The notes under the pieces are model-generated. The model was not told the DNA's origin, did no database searches, and saw nothing but the letters and a program-made list of their open reading frames with translations. A stretch of DNA of 64,000 bases from Planctomycetota bacterium. GTDB lineage: Bacteria > Planctomycetota > Planctomycetia > Pirellulales > PNKZ01. Both the position numbers and the translations under genes were made by a program. Below, piece after piece: positions 36,705 through 44,460 of the stretch. The first letter of the stretch is position 1. Every line of letters begins with the position of its first letter. Location of the stretch: assembly GCA_018242585.1 (NCBI GenBank), contig JAFEBQ010000041.1, positions 62,001 through 126,000 of the forward strand, written 5' to 3'.

Positions 36705-37515
36705 GCACGAGGCCCCAACTCACGACGTCCCGAACGCGGCCAATCGCTCGCCGCGCCGCATTCCCCTTTCGGGCCGCGCGTTCAAGCTGACCATCGCCTA
36801 CGACGGCACCAATTACTGTGGCTGGCAGTACCAGATCAACGGCCCGTCGATCCAGGCGGCCTTCGAGGCGGCGCTGGCCAAGGTGACCAGCGAGCGCATT
36901 CGCGTGACCGCCAGCGGCCGCACCGACTCGGGCGTCCACGCGATCGGGCAAGTGATCAGCTTCGTCTCGAACACCACGCTCGACGCCGACAAGCTGCTGA
37001 TGGCGCTCAATTCGGAACTGCCCGAGGACATCGTCGTTCACCAGTCCGAGCAGGTCGAGCTGAGTTTCCACGCCATTCGCGAAGCGCGGCGCAAGCGCTA
37101 TCGCTATGTGCTGCAGGATGGCCGCTCGTCCGACATCTTTCGCCGGCAGTATTCTTGGCACATTCCCCAGCAGCTTGACGTGGCCCTCATGGACCAGGCG
37201 GCTCAGGCCTGGGCCGGCACGCATGACTTCTCGGCGTTCCAGGCCACTGGCTCGCAGCGATTGTCGACGGTTCGCACGGTGAACGACTTGTTCGTGCGCC
37301 GCAGCGAGGCGGACGTAAACACGGTCGAGTTCGAGATCGAGGCCGACGGCTTTTTGTACAACATGGTCCGCACCATGGTCGGCACGCTGGTCCAAATTGG
37401 CCGCCATCGCAAGCCGGTCGAGTGGGCCGCCGAGGTGCTGGCAGGGCGTTCGCGGCGCGAAGCGGGCATCCGCGCGCCGGCCGGGGGGCTATTCCTGGTC
37501 TCGGTGACGTATTGA
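36694..37515 (+). CDS. truA: tRNA pseudouridine synthase A
   Basis: A 273-residue enzyme that makes pseudouridine at positions 38-40 of tRNA anticodon arms. Family motifs: FKLTIAYDGTNYCGWQYQ, the catalytic Asp in ASGRTDSGVHAIGQV, and FLYNMVRTMVGTLVQIG near the C-terminus. The first ~25 residues precede the conserved core and may be longer than usual because the start region was duplicated. Confidence 0.95.
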   Translation: MSVEHEAPTHDVPNAANRSPRRIPLSGRAFKLTIAYDGTNYCGWQYQINGPSIQAAFEAALAKVTSERIRVTASGRTDSGVHAIGQVISFVSNTTLDADKLLMALNSELPEDIVVHQSEQVELSFHAIREARRKRYRYVLQDGRSSDIFRRQYSWHIPQQLDVALMDQAAQAWAGTHDFSAFQATGSQRLSTVRTVNDLFVRRSEADVNTVEFEIEADGFLYNMVRTMVGTLVQIGRHRKPVEWAAEVLAGRSRREAGIRAPAGGLFLVSVTY

Positions 37516-37555
37516 CCGCGGGCGGTATCGCTAGAGAGAATGGGCGCGTGATCGG

Positions 37556-37649
37556 AAAAGTTGCTAGTTGCTAGTTCCTAGTTGCTAGTAAATGCCAGTC
37601 ACGTCTTGTCCTCACTAGCAACTAGCCTCTAGCAACCAGCAACTTCCCC
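37556..37649. repeat. Intergenic inverted repeat, 'gttgctagtt' family copy 3
   Basis: Opens AAAAGTTGCTAGTTGCTAGT, then TCCTAGTTGCTAGT, and closes with ACTAGCAACTAGCCTCTAGC and AACCAGCAACTT. Its left arm is near-identical to that at 15332. It ends immediately before the accA start codon and may form a leader hairpin. Confidence 0.8.
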
Positions 37650-38624
37650 ATGTCCGTCGCTAATCAACGTCTGGTGTTCGAGCGTCCGATCTACGAGCTT
37701 GAACTCCGGCTCAACAAGCTCGAAGCCGCTCCCGACCGCAAGGCCGACGCCGAGGACGAAATCCGCAAGCTCCGCCGCGAGGTGGCCGAGCTGCGCAAGA
37801 AGGTCTATGGCAATCTTCAGGCCTGGGAAGTCGTGCAGGTCGCGCGGCATCCTGACCGGCCGATGACGACCGATTACATCGATCTGATCTTCGACGACTT
37901 CTTCGAACTGCACGGCGACAAGGCCTATGGCGACGACCAGGCCATTCGGACCGGCTTTGCCAAGCTGGACGAGTACAAGGTGATGGTCGTCGGCCACTTC
38001 AAAGGCAAGACGCTCAAGGAGCGGAACGCCTGCTACTTTGGTTGCGCCCATCCCGAGGGCTATCGCAAAGCGCTCGGCAAGATGAAGCTGGCGGCCAAGT
38101 ACCAGGTGCCGGTGATCTGCTTCATCGACACGCCGGGCGCTTACCCAGGCGTCGGCGCCGAAGAGCGCGGCCAGTCGCAGATGATCGCCAACAACATGTT
38201 CGAGATGTCCCGGCTGGGGACGCCGATCATCTGTGTGGTGATCGGAGAAGGGGGCTCAGGCGGGGCGTTGGGCATCGGCGTCGGCGATCGCGTGGCCATG
38301 CTCGAGTTCGCTTACTACTCGGTGATCAGCCCTGAAGGGTGCGCCGGCATCTTGTGGAAGAGCGCCAAGCACGCCCCCGAGGCGGCCAAGGCGTTGAAGT
38401 TCACGTCGCGCGATCTGCTGCAGTTGGGCGTGATCGACGACATCATCGAAGAGCCGCTCGGTGGCGCTCACCGGGACCATCACCAGATGGCGGCCCGGCT
38501 GAAGATGTACTTGCTGCGTCACTTGCGCGATCTGGTCGCGCAGTCGGCCGAGCAACTGGTCGGCGGGCGCTACGAAAAGTTCCGCCGCATGGGCAAGTTC
38601 CTCGAAACGCCCGCGGCGACATAA
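37650..38624 (+). CDS. accA: Acetyl-CoA carboxylase carboxyltransferase subunit alpha
   Basis: A 324-residue carboxyltransferase alpha subunit that, with AccD, transfers the carboxyl group from biotin to acetyl-CoA to make malonyl-CoA. Signatures: FERPIYELELRLNKLE at the N-terminus, the crotonase-fold core FIDTPGAYPGVGAEERGQS near residue 155, and IGEGGSGGALGIGVGD near 200. Full length. No accD is nearby. It is the last host gene before the prophage. Confidence 0.95.
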   Translation: MSVANQRLVFERPIYELELRLNKLEAAPDRKADAEDEIRKLRREVAELRKKVYGNLQAWEVVQVARHPDRPMTTDYIDLIFDDFFELHGDKAYGDDQAIRTGFAKLDEYKVMVVGHFKGKTLKERNACYFGCAHPEGYRKALGKMKLAAKYQVPVICFIDTPGAYPGVGAEERGQSQMIANNMFEMSRLGTPIICVVIGEGGSGGALGIGVGDRVAMLEFAYYSVISPEGCAGILWKSAKHAPEAAKALKFTSRDLLQLGVIDDIIEEPLGGAHRDHHQMAARLKMYLLRHLRDLVAQSAEQLVGGRYEKFRRMGKFLETPAAT

Positions 38625-39206
38625 GCGATTCCCGCACGATCGGTTGATGCGAATATCGCGCCGCATTGCGAAGCGAGAGCGCGGCTACCACCTCACCGAG
38701 CTAGCGCTAGCCCTTCTCCCACCGGGAGAAGGTGGCCGACAGGCCGGATGAGGGTCTCGTCACAATCGTCAAGTCGCACCAGCCTGAGCGCTACCCGGCG
38801 AGCTGCGCTCGCCACCCTCTTCTACAAGGGGCGAGTGTTGAATGAGTCGCATAATCGTTCCACGATGGAGCAGGGGAGCGCCAGCGGGTTTCACCCCTCG
38901 GCCGCCTGTGGCCCCAAACCCGGTGTAGCCCCCCTGCCGAAATCACGATTTTTGGATCCCACGCCGGCCGGCCGTTTTGGCGCGCCGGCGGGTGGTTGGA
39001 GAACCGAAAACTTCTCGGGCCGGGCCCTGCTTCGGCGTCGGCGACCGGCCTCGGTTCCGAATGGCGACCTCGCCAGACGCTCTCAGACGCCCGCGGACTG
39101 GGACCATCGACCTGGGACTCAAATCGACGCCTGCAAACGCCTGGATGGGAACCGCAGCAGAGCGGGGCGTCATGAGCCGACTCACACGATTTCAGCCTTC
39201 AGAAGA
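38625..39206. other. Intergenic region left of prophage
   Basis: A 582-bp host gap between accA and the left attachment site. It contains the repeat CCCTTCTCCCACCGGGAGAA with GGTGG and GCCGGATGAGGGT (38709-38755), the same family as at 30627. I see no credible gene; the long frame that crosses it lacks codon and protein support. Confidence 0.5.
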
Positions 39207-39234
39207 ACGTCCGATAATGTTTCTTATGTTCGGT
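39207..39234 (+). other. dif-like XerCD attachment site, attL
   Basis: ACGTCCGATAA + TGTTTC + TTATGTTCGGT: 11-bp arm, 6-bp centre, 11-bp arm, with the inner palindromic ATAA/TTAT expected of a XerC/XerD dif site. From memory the E. coli dif right arm is TTATGTTAAAT, which shares its first 7 bases with this one. The centre plus right arm recurs at 47823-47839 with one mismatch. Host recombinases XerC/XerD would recombine here. Confidence 0.75.
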
Positions 39235-39388
39235 TCGGCCAATCGCCGAAAACCGGCGTTTTCCTCGGGAAAAACGGGTCTTTTGGCCCTTTCACTTTTC
39301 CTGCTGCTCTGCCCGGTCGCGTGCGTTTCGCGACCAAATTTTGGGCGGATTTTCAAGCAGCATTTCACCTGCAACGGAGTGCAACAAG

Positions 39389-39670
39389 ATGGATCGACTC
39401 GTTCAGTACAGCGAACCTCTGAAGGTGATGCGGAACCAGGTTCAGCATGGCGGCGAGTTTGCTGGCTCTCGCAACCTCGACCTGGCCGGGATCGGGGAGA
39501 CCGACAAGCTGTTCATTGGCAAAGACGATCCGGGGCAAGCGATTGCTGCCGGCCTGCAAGAGGGCCAGTACGTGCTTGTCAAGTGCGGTCTGGTCCTCAC
39601 TGCGAAGGGCTATCGGCTTCGGCTGCTGGAAGCGAAGCCAGCCCAGGTCCAACAGGCCCGGGCAGCTTAG
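39389..39670 (+). CDS. Putative ssDNA-binding protein (pV position)
   Basis: A 93-residue protein just inside attL, with SD ACGGAG nine bases before the ATG. It lies in the position of gene V of Ff phages, before the minor coat gene. The C-terminal half (QYVLVKCGLVLTAKGYRLRL) is a run of short strands compatible with a small OB-like fold, but I do not see a strict pV motif. In inoviruses the pV dimer coats ssDNA before extrusion. The assignment rests mainly on gene position and size. Confidence 0.5.
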   Translation: MDRLVQYSEPLKVMRNQVQHGGEFAGSRNLDLAGIGETDKLFIGKDDPGQAIAAGLQEGQYVLVKCGLVLTAKGYRLRLLEAKPAQVQQARAA

Positions 39671-39774
39671 TTCCGGGGCTGCGGCCGTGCGGCCTCGTCG
39701 GACTCCCCGCAAGTGGGCGGCTGGTTAGCATCCTGGGAGAGGTCACGCTCTCCGGAGTCTTTTCGCGAGTCTCT

Positions 39775-39918
39775 GAATTCCTTTTTCTGAATTCCTTTCC
39801 CCCGGAATTCTTTCCCCTCGAATTCTCTTCTTCCGAATTCTTTCCCCCCGAATTCTTTCCTCCCGAATTCTTTCCTCCCGAATTCTTTCCCTCTGAATTC
39901 TTCCCCGGAGGAATTTCC
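39775..39918 (+). repeat. 15-bp-period array of nine GAATTC sites
   Basis: GAATTC occurs at 39775, 39789, 39805, 39820, 39835, 39850, 39865, 39880 and 39895; from 39805 onward the period is exactly 15 bp, with consensus GAATTCTTTCCNCCC. The plus strand is pyrimidine-rich between the palindromes. The last unit runs into the SD (CCCCGGAGGA) of the next gene. TTTCCTCCC units are complementary to that SD, so the array could form alternative hairpins. The frame through it would encode EFFPP repeats but has no start after the upstream gene. Confidence 0.9.
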
Positions 39919-39920
39919 TA

Positions 39921-40061
39921 ATGGACGGCTTCGCTTCGATCTCTGACTTCTTCGTGGGCGGCTGGGCCTTCGGATTTTTTTTCGTTCTCTCCGGGTATTT
40001 CCTTTTTTGGCCAGCGACCGCCGCTGTCCGGGAGTGCCTGGCTTGGTTTGTTTCTTGGTAG
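39921..40061 (+). CDS. Tiny membrane protein, minor coat (pVII/pIX-like)
   Basis: A 46-residue protein, MDGFASISDFFVGGWAFG ... CLAWFVSW, with one hydrophobic helix (residues 10-35, FFVGGWAFGFFFVLSGYFLF). SD GGAGGA sits 8 bases before the ATG. It lies directly upstream of the major coat gene, the place where Ff phages encode pVII and pIX, the 30-odd-residue proteins that cap the leading end of the virion. Too short for a profile match, so position and hydrophobicity are the evidence. Confidence 0.6.
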   Translation: MDGFASISDFFVGGWAFGFFFVLSGYFLFWPATAAVRECLAWFVSW

Positions 40062-40072
40062 GAGGATTGCAA

Positions 40073-40351
40073 ATGGAATTGCTTCGTCGGATTTGTCGTG
40101 CGGTGCGTGGTGGCTCCATCGCCGGTCACGCCGCGTTGTTGGTCGCCTTGACCCTGGCCATGAGTGCCGCTCCGGTCGCCTGCTTCGCCCAGAGTGGTGG
40201 AGTCACCATTCCTTCGTACGTGGATTTGTCGTCCATGTTGACTGCGTTTGGGTCGGCCCTCGGTGCCGTGGTCAGTGCTGCGGCCGTGATTGGTTTCGGC
40301 TTCCTTGTCGTTCGCTACGGTTGGGGCTGGCTCAAGAAGCTCGCCCACTAG
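40073..40351 (+). CDS. Major coat protein (pVIII-like)
   Basis: A 92-residue precursor. Signal peptide with a basic start (MELLRRICRAVRGGS), a hydrophobic core (ALLVALTLAMSAAPVAC) and a likely cleavage at CFAQ near residue 41. The mature part has a short amphipathic segment, then a Gly/Ala-rich TM (AFGSALGAVVSAAAVIGFGF) and a basic C-terminus (YGWGWLKKLAH) that would contact the DNA, all as in inovirus pVIII. SD AGGAGG precedes the ATG. A strong terminator follows the stop, matching the need for thousands of copies. Confidence 0.88.
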   Translation: MELLRRICRAVRGGSIAGHAALLVALTLAMSAAPVACFAQSGGVTIPSYVDLSSMLTAFGSALGAVVSAAAVIGFGFLVVRYGWGWLKKLAH

Positions 40352-40371
40352 GCTTCGCCACTCGTGGCTCT

Positions 40372-40414
40372 GGGGCAGGGCGGCCGCCTCCGCCCTGCCC
40401 CCTCTCTTTTGTTT
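40372..40414 (+). terminator. Terminator after the major coat gene
   Basis: Perfect 12-bp stem GGGGCAGGGCGG (40372-40383) with CCGCCCTGCCCC (40390-40401), 6-nt loop, then CTCTCTTTTGTTT. It lies between the coat gene and the downstream structural genes, the same location as the central terminator after gene VIII in Ff phages. Confidence 0.92.
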
Positions 40415-40422
40415 GGTGCTTG

Positions 40423-40572
40423 ATGACTGACGATCAGTTTTCGACGCTGATGGACGCGATGAACACGATCTCATTTTGCGTCCGTGCCGGAGCCTGGTCG
40501 ATCGCGGTTTTGTGCGGAATGTTCACTTGGCGTTTGTTCGTGCTCGGTAAGAATCAGCGCCACATTCTTTGA
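40423..40572 (+). CDS. Small membrane protein between coat and pIII-position genes
   Basis: A 49-residue protein starting MTDDQFSTLMDAMNTISFCV with one TM (residues 20-38, VRAGAWSIAVLCGMFTW) and a basic tail (RLFVLGKNQRHIL). Weak SD. Its size and position suggest a minor virion component or a membrane accessory protein. No homologue recognised. Confidence 0.5.
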   Translation: MTDDQFSTLMDAMNTISFCVRAGAWSIAVLCGMFTWRLFVLGKNQRHIL

Positions 40573-40580
40573 GTTGATAC

Positions 40581-41090
40581 ATGTTCACCTTGTTGATGTG
40601 CTTGGCGAGTCTCGGTCAAACTGGCGATACGCCGGTTTTCGTTGATAATGTTGTTACGATCGTCCCACTTGAGCCGCTAGCCGTCACGTTCTCCGGCACG
40701 CAGACTGTTTCCATTGATCCCGGCTATGTGCCACCGGCTGATACGGGGCCTCTTGGCCTTGCTCAGCTTTTTAGTGCCGCATCCGCTCGCACGATGGATT
40801 CGATGCTTGACATTGATTCTCAAGCGAATCTGATGAGTTGGGCGACGGCGATTCACGGTGTCGTTGATGGGCGCACGAGCTCGCCCGCCTCTTACGAAGT
40901 TCGCATCCCCTGCCAGTTCTTTCCCGGGGGTGAAGACCTCGTCCTCACGTTTACGACGGGCGATTGGGACAACATGAACGGAGTTGGAACCATGTTGAAC
41001 ACCATGCGGGATCGCATCAGACAGATTCTTCTTGCGGCAGGATTGATTTGCTGCGCCGTGGTCGTGCCCAAGGCGTTTTTTGGAGAATGA
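40581..41090 (+). CDS. Putative minor coat/adsorption protein (pIII position)
   Basis: A 169-residue protein in the gene III position. The start MFTLLMCLASLGQTGDTPVF looks like a short signal peptide. The middle has a mixed region of Ser/Thr-rich strands (VTFSGTQTVSIDPGYV, VLTFTTGDWDNMNG) and the C-terminus is a TM (ILLAAGLICCAVVVPKAFFG). Shorter than Ff pIII (about 400 aa) and lacking Gly-rich linkers, so either a compact pIII or a pVI-type anchor. The stop TGA overlaps an ATG of the next frame. Confidence 0.55.
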   Translation: MFTLLMCLASLGQTGDTPVFVDNVVTIVPLEPLAVTFSGTQTVSIDPGYVPPADTGPLGLAQLFSAASARTMDSMLDIDSQANLMSWATAIHGVVDGRTSSPASYEVRIPCQFFPGGEDLVLTFTTGDWDNMNGVGTMLNTMRDRIRQILLAAGLICCAVVVPKAFFGE

Positions 41091-41092
41091 GC

Positions 41093-41437
41093 ATGTTTCA
41101 ACTTTTTTTCAACGCGGTCAACAATGCGTTTCTTGCCACCGTTGCTGCACTCTTGGATGGCTGGACGACGACTCTTGGGCAAGGAATGACGTTTATCTTT
41201 GGTGGCCCGATCAAGCTTCCTTGCTGGTTCGATTATGACGCTGGTTATGGATCGGGCACGGGGTCGGAATCGGTGCTCGACGCTCTGACTCGCGTGCTCG
41301 ACTGGTTGGACATTGCCAATAACTTCATCCCGCTCTACGAGATTCTCTGCGTCATTCTCGGCCTGGTGGTGCTCAAAATGTCGATCGTGATTGTCCGCTG
41401 GATCAAGGCCTGGATTCCGACTGTGAGTGGTGTCTAG
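41093..41437 (+). CDS. Membrane protein in pVI position
   Basis: A 114-residue protein (MFQLFFNAVNNAFLATVAAL ...) with two or three hydrophobic helices, the last being LYEILCVILGLVVLKMSIVIV before a short basic end, RWIKAW. Length and topology match pVI (112 aa in Ff), which ends the virion together with pIII. Start chosen at 41093, 7 bases after the SD GGAG; an ATG at 41087 in the same frame overlaps the previous TGA and adds MS. Confidence 0.65.
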   Translation: MFQLFFNAVNNAFLATVAALLDGWTTTLGQGMTFIFGGPIKLPCWFDYDAGYGSGTGSESVLDALTRVLDWLDIANNFIPLYEILCVILGLVVLKMSIVIVRWIKAWIPTVSGV

Positions 41438-41439
41438 GC

Positions 41440-42888
41440 ATGGCGCGTGGCCCAACCATCATTAAGACCGTCGGCTTGCCCGGAGCGGGCAAGACGTTCC
41501 GTCGTGCGGCCCTCTTCCTTTCAAAAGAGTTTTTGCCCAACGCAACCGGCACTCACTGGTCCAACTTTCCGATCAAAAAACAGGTCATTGCCGATTACGT
41601 TGCGAAGAGAACCGGTCAAGAAGCGTCCACGTTCTTTCAACGCATGAAGCTCATCGACCAGGGGGCCTTAGATTCGTGGGCTGCTGGTCAATCGGGGCCT
41701 TGGGATTATTTCGCGAACGTGTCTCTTGAAGGCGCCCACATCGCGATTGACGAGGCTCATAATTTCTGCGGCGAAAAAATGTCCTCGGACCACCTCAAGA
41801 GGTGGCAAGACTGGTTGGGCGAGATTCGGCATCGCGGTGCCTCGATTGAATTCTTGACCCAGCACGAGGACAAAATGGCCCGCTGCGTCAAGCAGCATTG
41901 TGCCCTGACGCTCGAGATTATCAGTGGCGAAGATCGACGTGATCCCTTTTTCAAGATTTCGCTTCGCGATTGGTACGAATTGCGGGCAGTGGTTTTTGGC
42001 AACTACCTGGCCGGTGGGGCGCAGCTTGAGTGGCGCGATGTGGGCGGCAAGAAGACGCTCAACCATGCCCATCCTTATTGGTTGAGTCCCGAATTTTTCG
42101 AGATGTACGATTCGTATTCCGCCCCAGTTTCGGGCGATGCTTCCGGGGCGGAGCCGGAACTGCACGAGTTCCAGCGTCGTTCCAAGCTCGGCGTTGTTTG
42201 GTGGTTCATCCGGAAAAACTTCTTTCAGCTTGCTCCGAAGCTGATCTTTGCCTCGGCTGTTCTTTGGGCGACAGTTGGCGGCGGCGGTGTCTGGGCCTTT
42301 CAGAAAGTGATGCTGCACGTCAACCAGGCGATGAAGCTTGAGGCACAACAAAAGACCATCGCAGGCGGCGGGAAGGTTGCTCAGCCTGGTTCAGTTGGGC
42401 AACCTCCCGCCGGAGTTAAGTTGGCGATGGGTGATTCGATTTCACAAGAGCAGTTAAATGCGGTGCGTGCCTCAACCGCCGAGCTCGCCAAGCTGCGGTC
42501 TCGGATCGCCGAGCTTGAGGCTGTTGCTCATCGTGCTTCGCAGTTGCGGATTCTTTTTCCGGACGCCTTCGGCCTGGCCGACGGCTCTGTTTACAGACTC
42601 GATGAGGTGATTCGCGATGGCGTGCTCAAGGGGCGGCGGGCCAACAGGATCGATTGGCCGAATAAACTGGTTTTTCTCGATGATGGTCGCGTGCTCGGTT
42701 TCCTGCCTGTGCAGTTGCAGGAGCGCAAGACCCCAGGTCGCGGAACAGATTCCGGAGTTCCAGAAGCGTTACCAGGAGCTCGCGACGTTGGCGGCGACCA
42801 GCGTTCCGGCGAGACCAAGTGGACCGCGGCTAAGCCTGTCGTGCAACAATCTGGCCCTGGGGCAGGTGCTCCGGTTGATCGCAAGTAG
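41440..42888 (+). CDS. Zot-type inovirus assembly ATPase (pI)
   Basis: A 482-residue protein with a Zot domain. Walker A GLPGAGKT at residues 12-19 and Walker B HIAIDEAHNF from residue 100 are intact. A TM (LIFASAVLWATVGGGGVWAF, near residue 275) places the ATPase in the cytoplasm and a C-terminal domain of about 190 residues with a short coiled coil (ASTAELAKLRSRIAELEAV) in the periplasm. In inoviruses, pI powers extrusion of the virion through the secretin. It is the hallmark inovirus gene. Its 3' 272 nt are overlapped by the secretin gene in another frame. Confidence 0.93.
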   Translation: MARGPTIIKTVGLPGAGKTFRRAALFLSKEFLPNATGTHWSNFPIKKQVIADYVAKRTGQEASTFFQRMKLIDQGALDSWAAGQSGPWDYFANVSLEGAHIAIDEAHNFCGEKMSSDHLKRWQDWLGEIRHRGASIEFLTQHEDKMARCVKQHCALTLEIISGEDRRDPFFKISLRDWYELRAVVFGNYLAGGAQLEWRDVGGKKTLNHAHPYWLSPEFFEMYDSYSAPVSGDASGAEPELHEFQRRSKLGVVWWFIRKNFFQLAPKLIFASAVLWATVGGGGVWAFQKVMLHVNQAMKLEAQQKTIAGGGKVAQPGSVGQPPAGVKLAMGDSISQEQLNAVRASTAELAKLRSRIAELEAVAHRASQLRILFPDAFGLADGSVYRLDEVIRDGVLKGRRANRIDWPNKLVFLDDGRVLGFLPVQLQERKTPGRGTDSGVPEALPGARDVGGDQRSGETKWTAAKPVVQQSGPGAGAPVDRK

Positions 42889-43948
42889 GACGGAGATTGC
42901 AGCCGTGTGCGAAGAGTCGATCGAGGGAAAACCAGTGACGCTCGATGTTGTCGATCTTGGAGTCGAAGATGTTTTTTCGCTTCTCGCCCGTCGATCTGGT
43001 GTGGTTGTCCATCGCGTTGGCGGCACGTGGTATCTGGGCCAGTTCAAACCCGAAGACCGCAGCGTGCTTGTTCGGCGTGTTCGCCGTTTGGATGCTGCTG
43101 GCATCCGTTCGGCGGTCTCTGTTCTCGTTTCCGCTTCGGGCAAATGCGAGGTGTTCGGCGACGGGCTTACGATCGTGGGCGAACGTGCCGACGTGCTCGA
43201 AAGAGTCTCGGCGATGCTCGATCGACTGGAACAGGTCGAAGCGGCGACGTGGGTCTGTCAACTGCATGTCCTTAGCGCGTCGGATGCTGTTGTCGATGAC
43301 CTGGGCATGGCGTTCACTCCGAGCCTGGATGTTTCGGTTGCTTTTAACTCGGCGTCGAACAACCTCGCCCTGCCTGGTGCGACGACCTCGTTGAGGGGCG
43401 GTTTCGACGCTCTGCTTAAGGCGAGCCGAGACCGCCTCGGCGTGTCGATGCTCGCGGAACCGTTGCTGCTTCTTGTCGACGGTTCAGAGGCAGAGTTCAT
43501 TCGTGGCCAGCGTGTTCCGGTGCCGACCCAGACTTACATCGCACAAGGCGCCTCGAACAACCTGGTTAACAGCGTGAACTACCAGCAGCTTGGTTTGACG
43601 CTGCGTCTCAAGGTTCGCGAGGTCGGACCCGAAACAGGCAAGATCAGCGTTCATTTTGAGAACTCGTCACTGCAAGAGTACATCAACAATATTCCGGTTA
43701 TTCAGCGGGAGTCCTACGACGGCGAGGCCGTGATTCGATCAGGCGGCATCTATCTGGTTGGCTCCTTGCGTCGGCACGATGAGCGGCACGACAAGCAAGG
43801 TTGGTGGCGACTCGGCCAGAGCGTCAACGACAGTGATGCGATTTTGCAAGTCTGGTGTCGAGCTGCCCGCGTGGGTGGCCCCGTTCTTCTTCCCTCTTTG
43901 GAGTCCCATGATGAAACAGTTGGAATTGGTGGCGGCAGTCCAGATTGA
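42617..43948 (+). CDS. Phage-encoded secretin (pIV-like)
   Basis: A 443-residue protein. An N-terminal hydrophobic Cys-rich segment (INWFFSMMVACSVSCLCSC) looks like a signal or lipoprotein signal. An N0/STN-like domain (LSCNNLALGQVLRLIASRTE, then VTLDVVDLGVEDVFSLLARR) and an N1-like domain follow. The secretin core includes RGQRVPVPTQTY, NYQQLGLTLRLKVREV and SVHFENSSL. In Ff phages pIV forms the outer-membrane exit pore; many inoviruses borrow a host secretin instead. The start may be 42617 or 42680; either way it overlaps the pI gene by 209-272 nt. Confidence 0.85.
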   Translation: MACSRGGGPTGSIGRINWFFSMMVACSVSCLCSCRSARPQVAEQIPEFQKRYQELATLAATSVPARPSGPRLSLSCNNLALGQVLRLIASRTEIAAVCEESIEGKPVTLDVVDLGVEDVFSLLARRSGVVVHRVGGTWYLGQFKPEDRSVLVRRVRRLDAAGIRSAVSVLVSASGKCEVFGDGLTIVGERADVLERVSAMLDRLEQVEAATWVCQLHVLSASDAVVDDLGMAFTPSLDVSVAFNSASNNLALPGATTSLRGGFDALLKASRDRLGVSMLAEPLLLLVDGSEAEFIRGQRVPVPTQTYIAQGASNNLVNSVNYQQLGLTLRLKVREVGPETGKISVHFENSSLQEYINNIPVIQRESYDGEAVIRSGGIYLVGSLRRHDERHDKQGWWRLGQSVNDSDAILQVWCRAARVGGPVLLPSLESHDETVGIGGGSPD

Positions 43949-44198
43949 CCGGCCCGGTTCGGAGCGTCTGCAAGATTGTTCCGGGCGCTCCTTGGTCACC
44001 GTTCGATTGACTGACCAGGCCTGGTTGTCGTGTCAGGGCCTGGCCGATGACTGCGGCTGCACGACCGGCGACGTGGTGTCCCTGGCCCTGTCGGACGTTC
44101 TTGACGTGCTGACCCCGGCCATCTCCGCGATGGTCGAGCATCACATCCAGCGCCGCATGACGGTGCTGGCCAACACGGTGCTTCGCATCGCGGTCTGA
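43908..44198 (+). CDS. Putative ribbon-helix-helix regulator
   Basis: A 96-residue protein whose start overlaps the secretin 3' end. After SLVTVRLTDQAWLSCQGLAD comes DDCGCTTGDVVSLALSDVLD: a strand, helix, turn, helix pattern like ribbon-helix-helix DNA-binding proteins. A phage repressor or copy-control role is plausible for such a protein in this position. SD TTGGAG lies just before the ATG; a second in-frame ATG is 3 nt later. No database confirmation. Confidence 0.5.
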   Translation: MMKQLELVAAVQIDRPGSERLQDCSGRSLVTVRLTDQAWLSCQGLADDCGCTTGDVVSLALSDVLDVLTPAISAMVEHHIQRRMTVLANTVLRIAV

Positions 44199-44460
44199 GC
44201 GGAGCGGCGTGACGAGCGAGCGCCCGGCAGCGAGCGAGGAACGCGGCGGAGCGGCACAGTGGGCGTTCTGGCTGGCCATGATCGAGCTCGCCGATCTGGT
44301 GTGAACGATGGACGCGACAGCGGTGCAACAACACGGGGCGCAAGCCCACTAAACACGGGGTACACCCCTCCCTTCCAAGGAAAAAAACTCGGTGCGTAAC
44401 AGGCTTTGGAGCTTCCATAGTCCGCGTCGAGTGAGTCAATGAAAAACGGAGTTTTCAATC
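44199..44460. other. Phage intergenic region between pIV-side and rep-side genes
   Basis: A 262-bp gap corresponding in place to the Ff intergenic region (between IV and II). It contains direct copies of GAGCGAGCG-type words (44205-44260), GGGGTACACCCC (44357) and TTCCAAGGAA with an A-run (44373). These could be part of a regulatory or packaging region; no clear Rep nick site is recognised. Confidence 0.35.

Noticed and set aside
39775-39918. CRISPR-like array
   Set aside because: Repeat unit is 15 bp with no spacer of typical length and no cas genes nearby.
38977-39921. 314-codon + strand frame crossing attL, the pV-position gene and the GAATTC array, ending in EFFPP repeats with TAA overlapping the next ATG
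   Set aside because: Most of it is the alternative frame of the 93-aa gene and of host intergenic DNA; no start with an SD is present after 39670. The TAATG overlap is noted, so translation of the repeat cannot be fully excluded.
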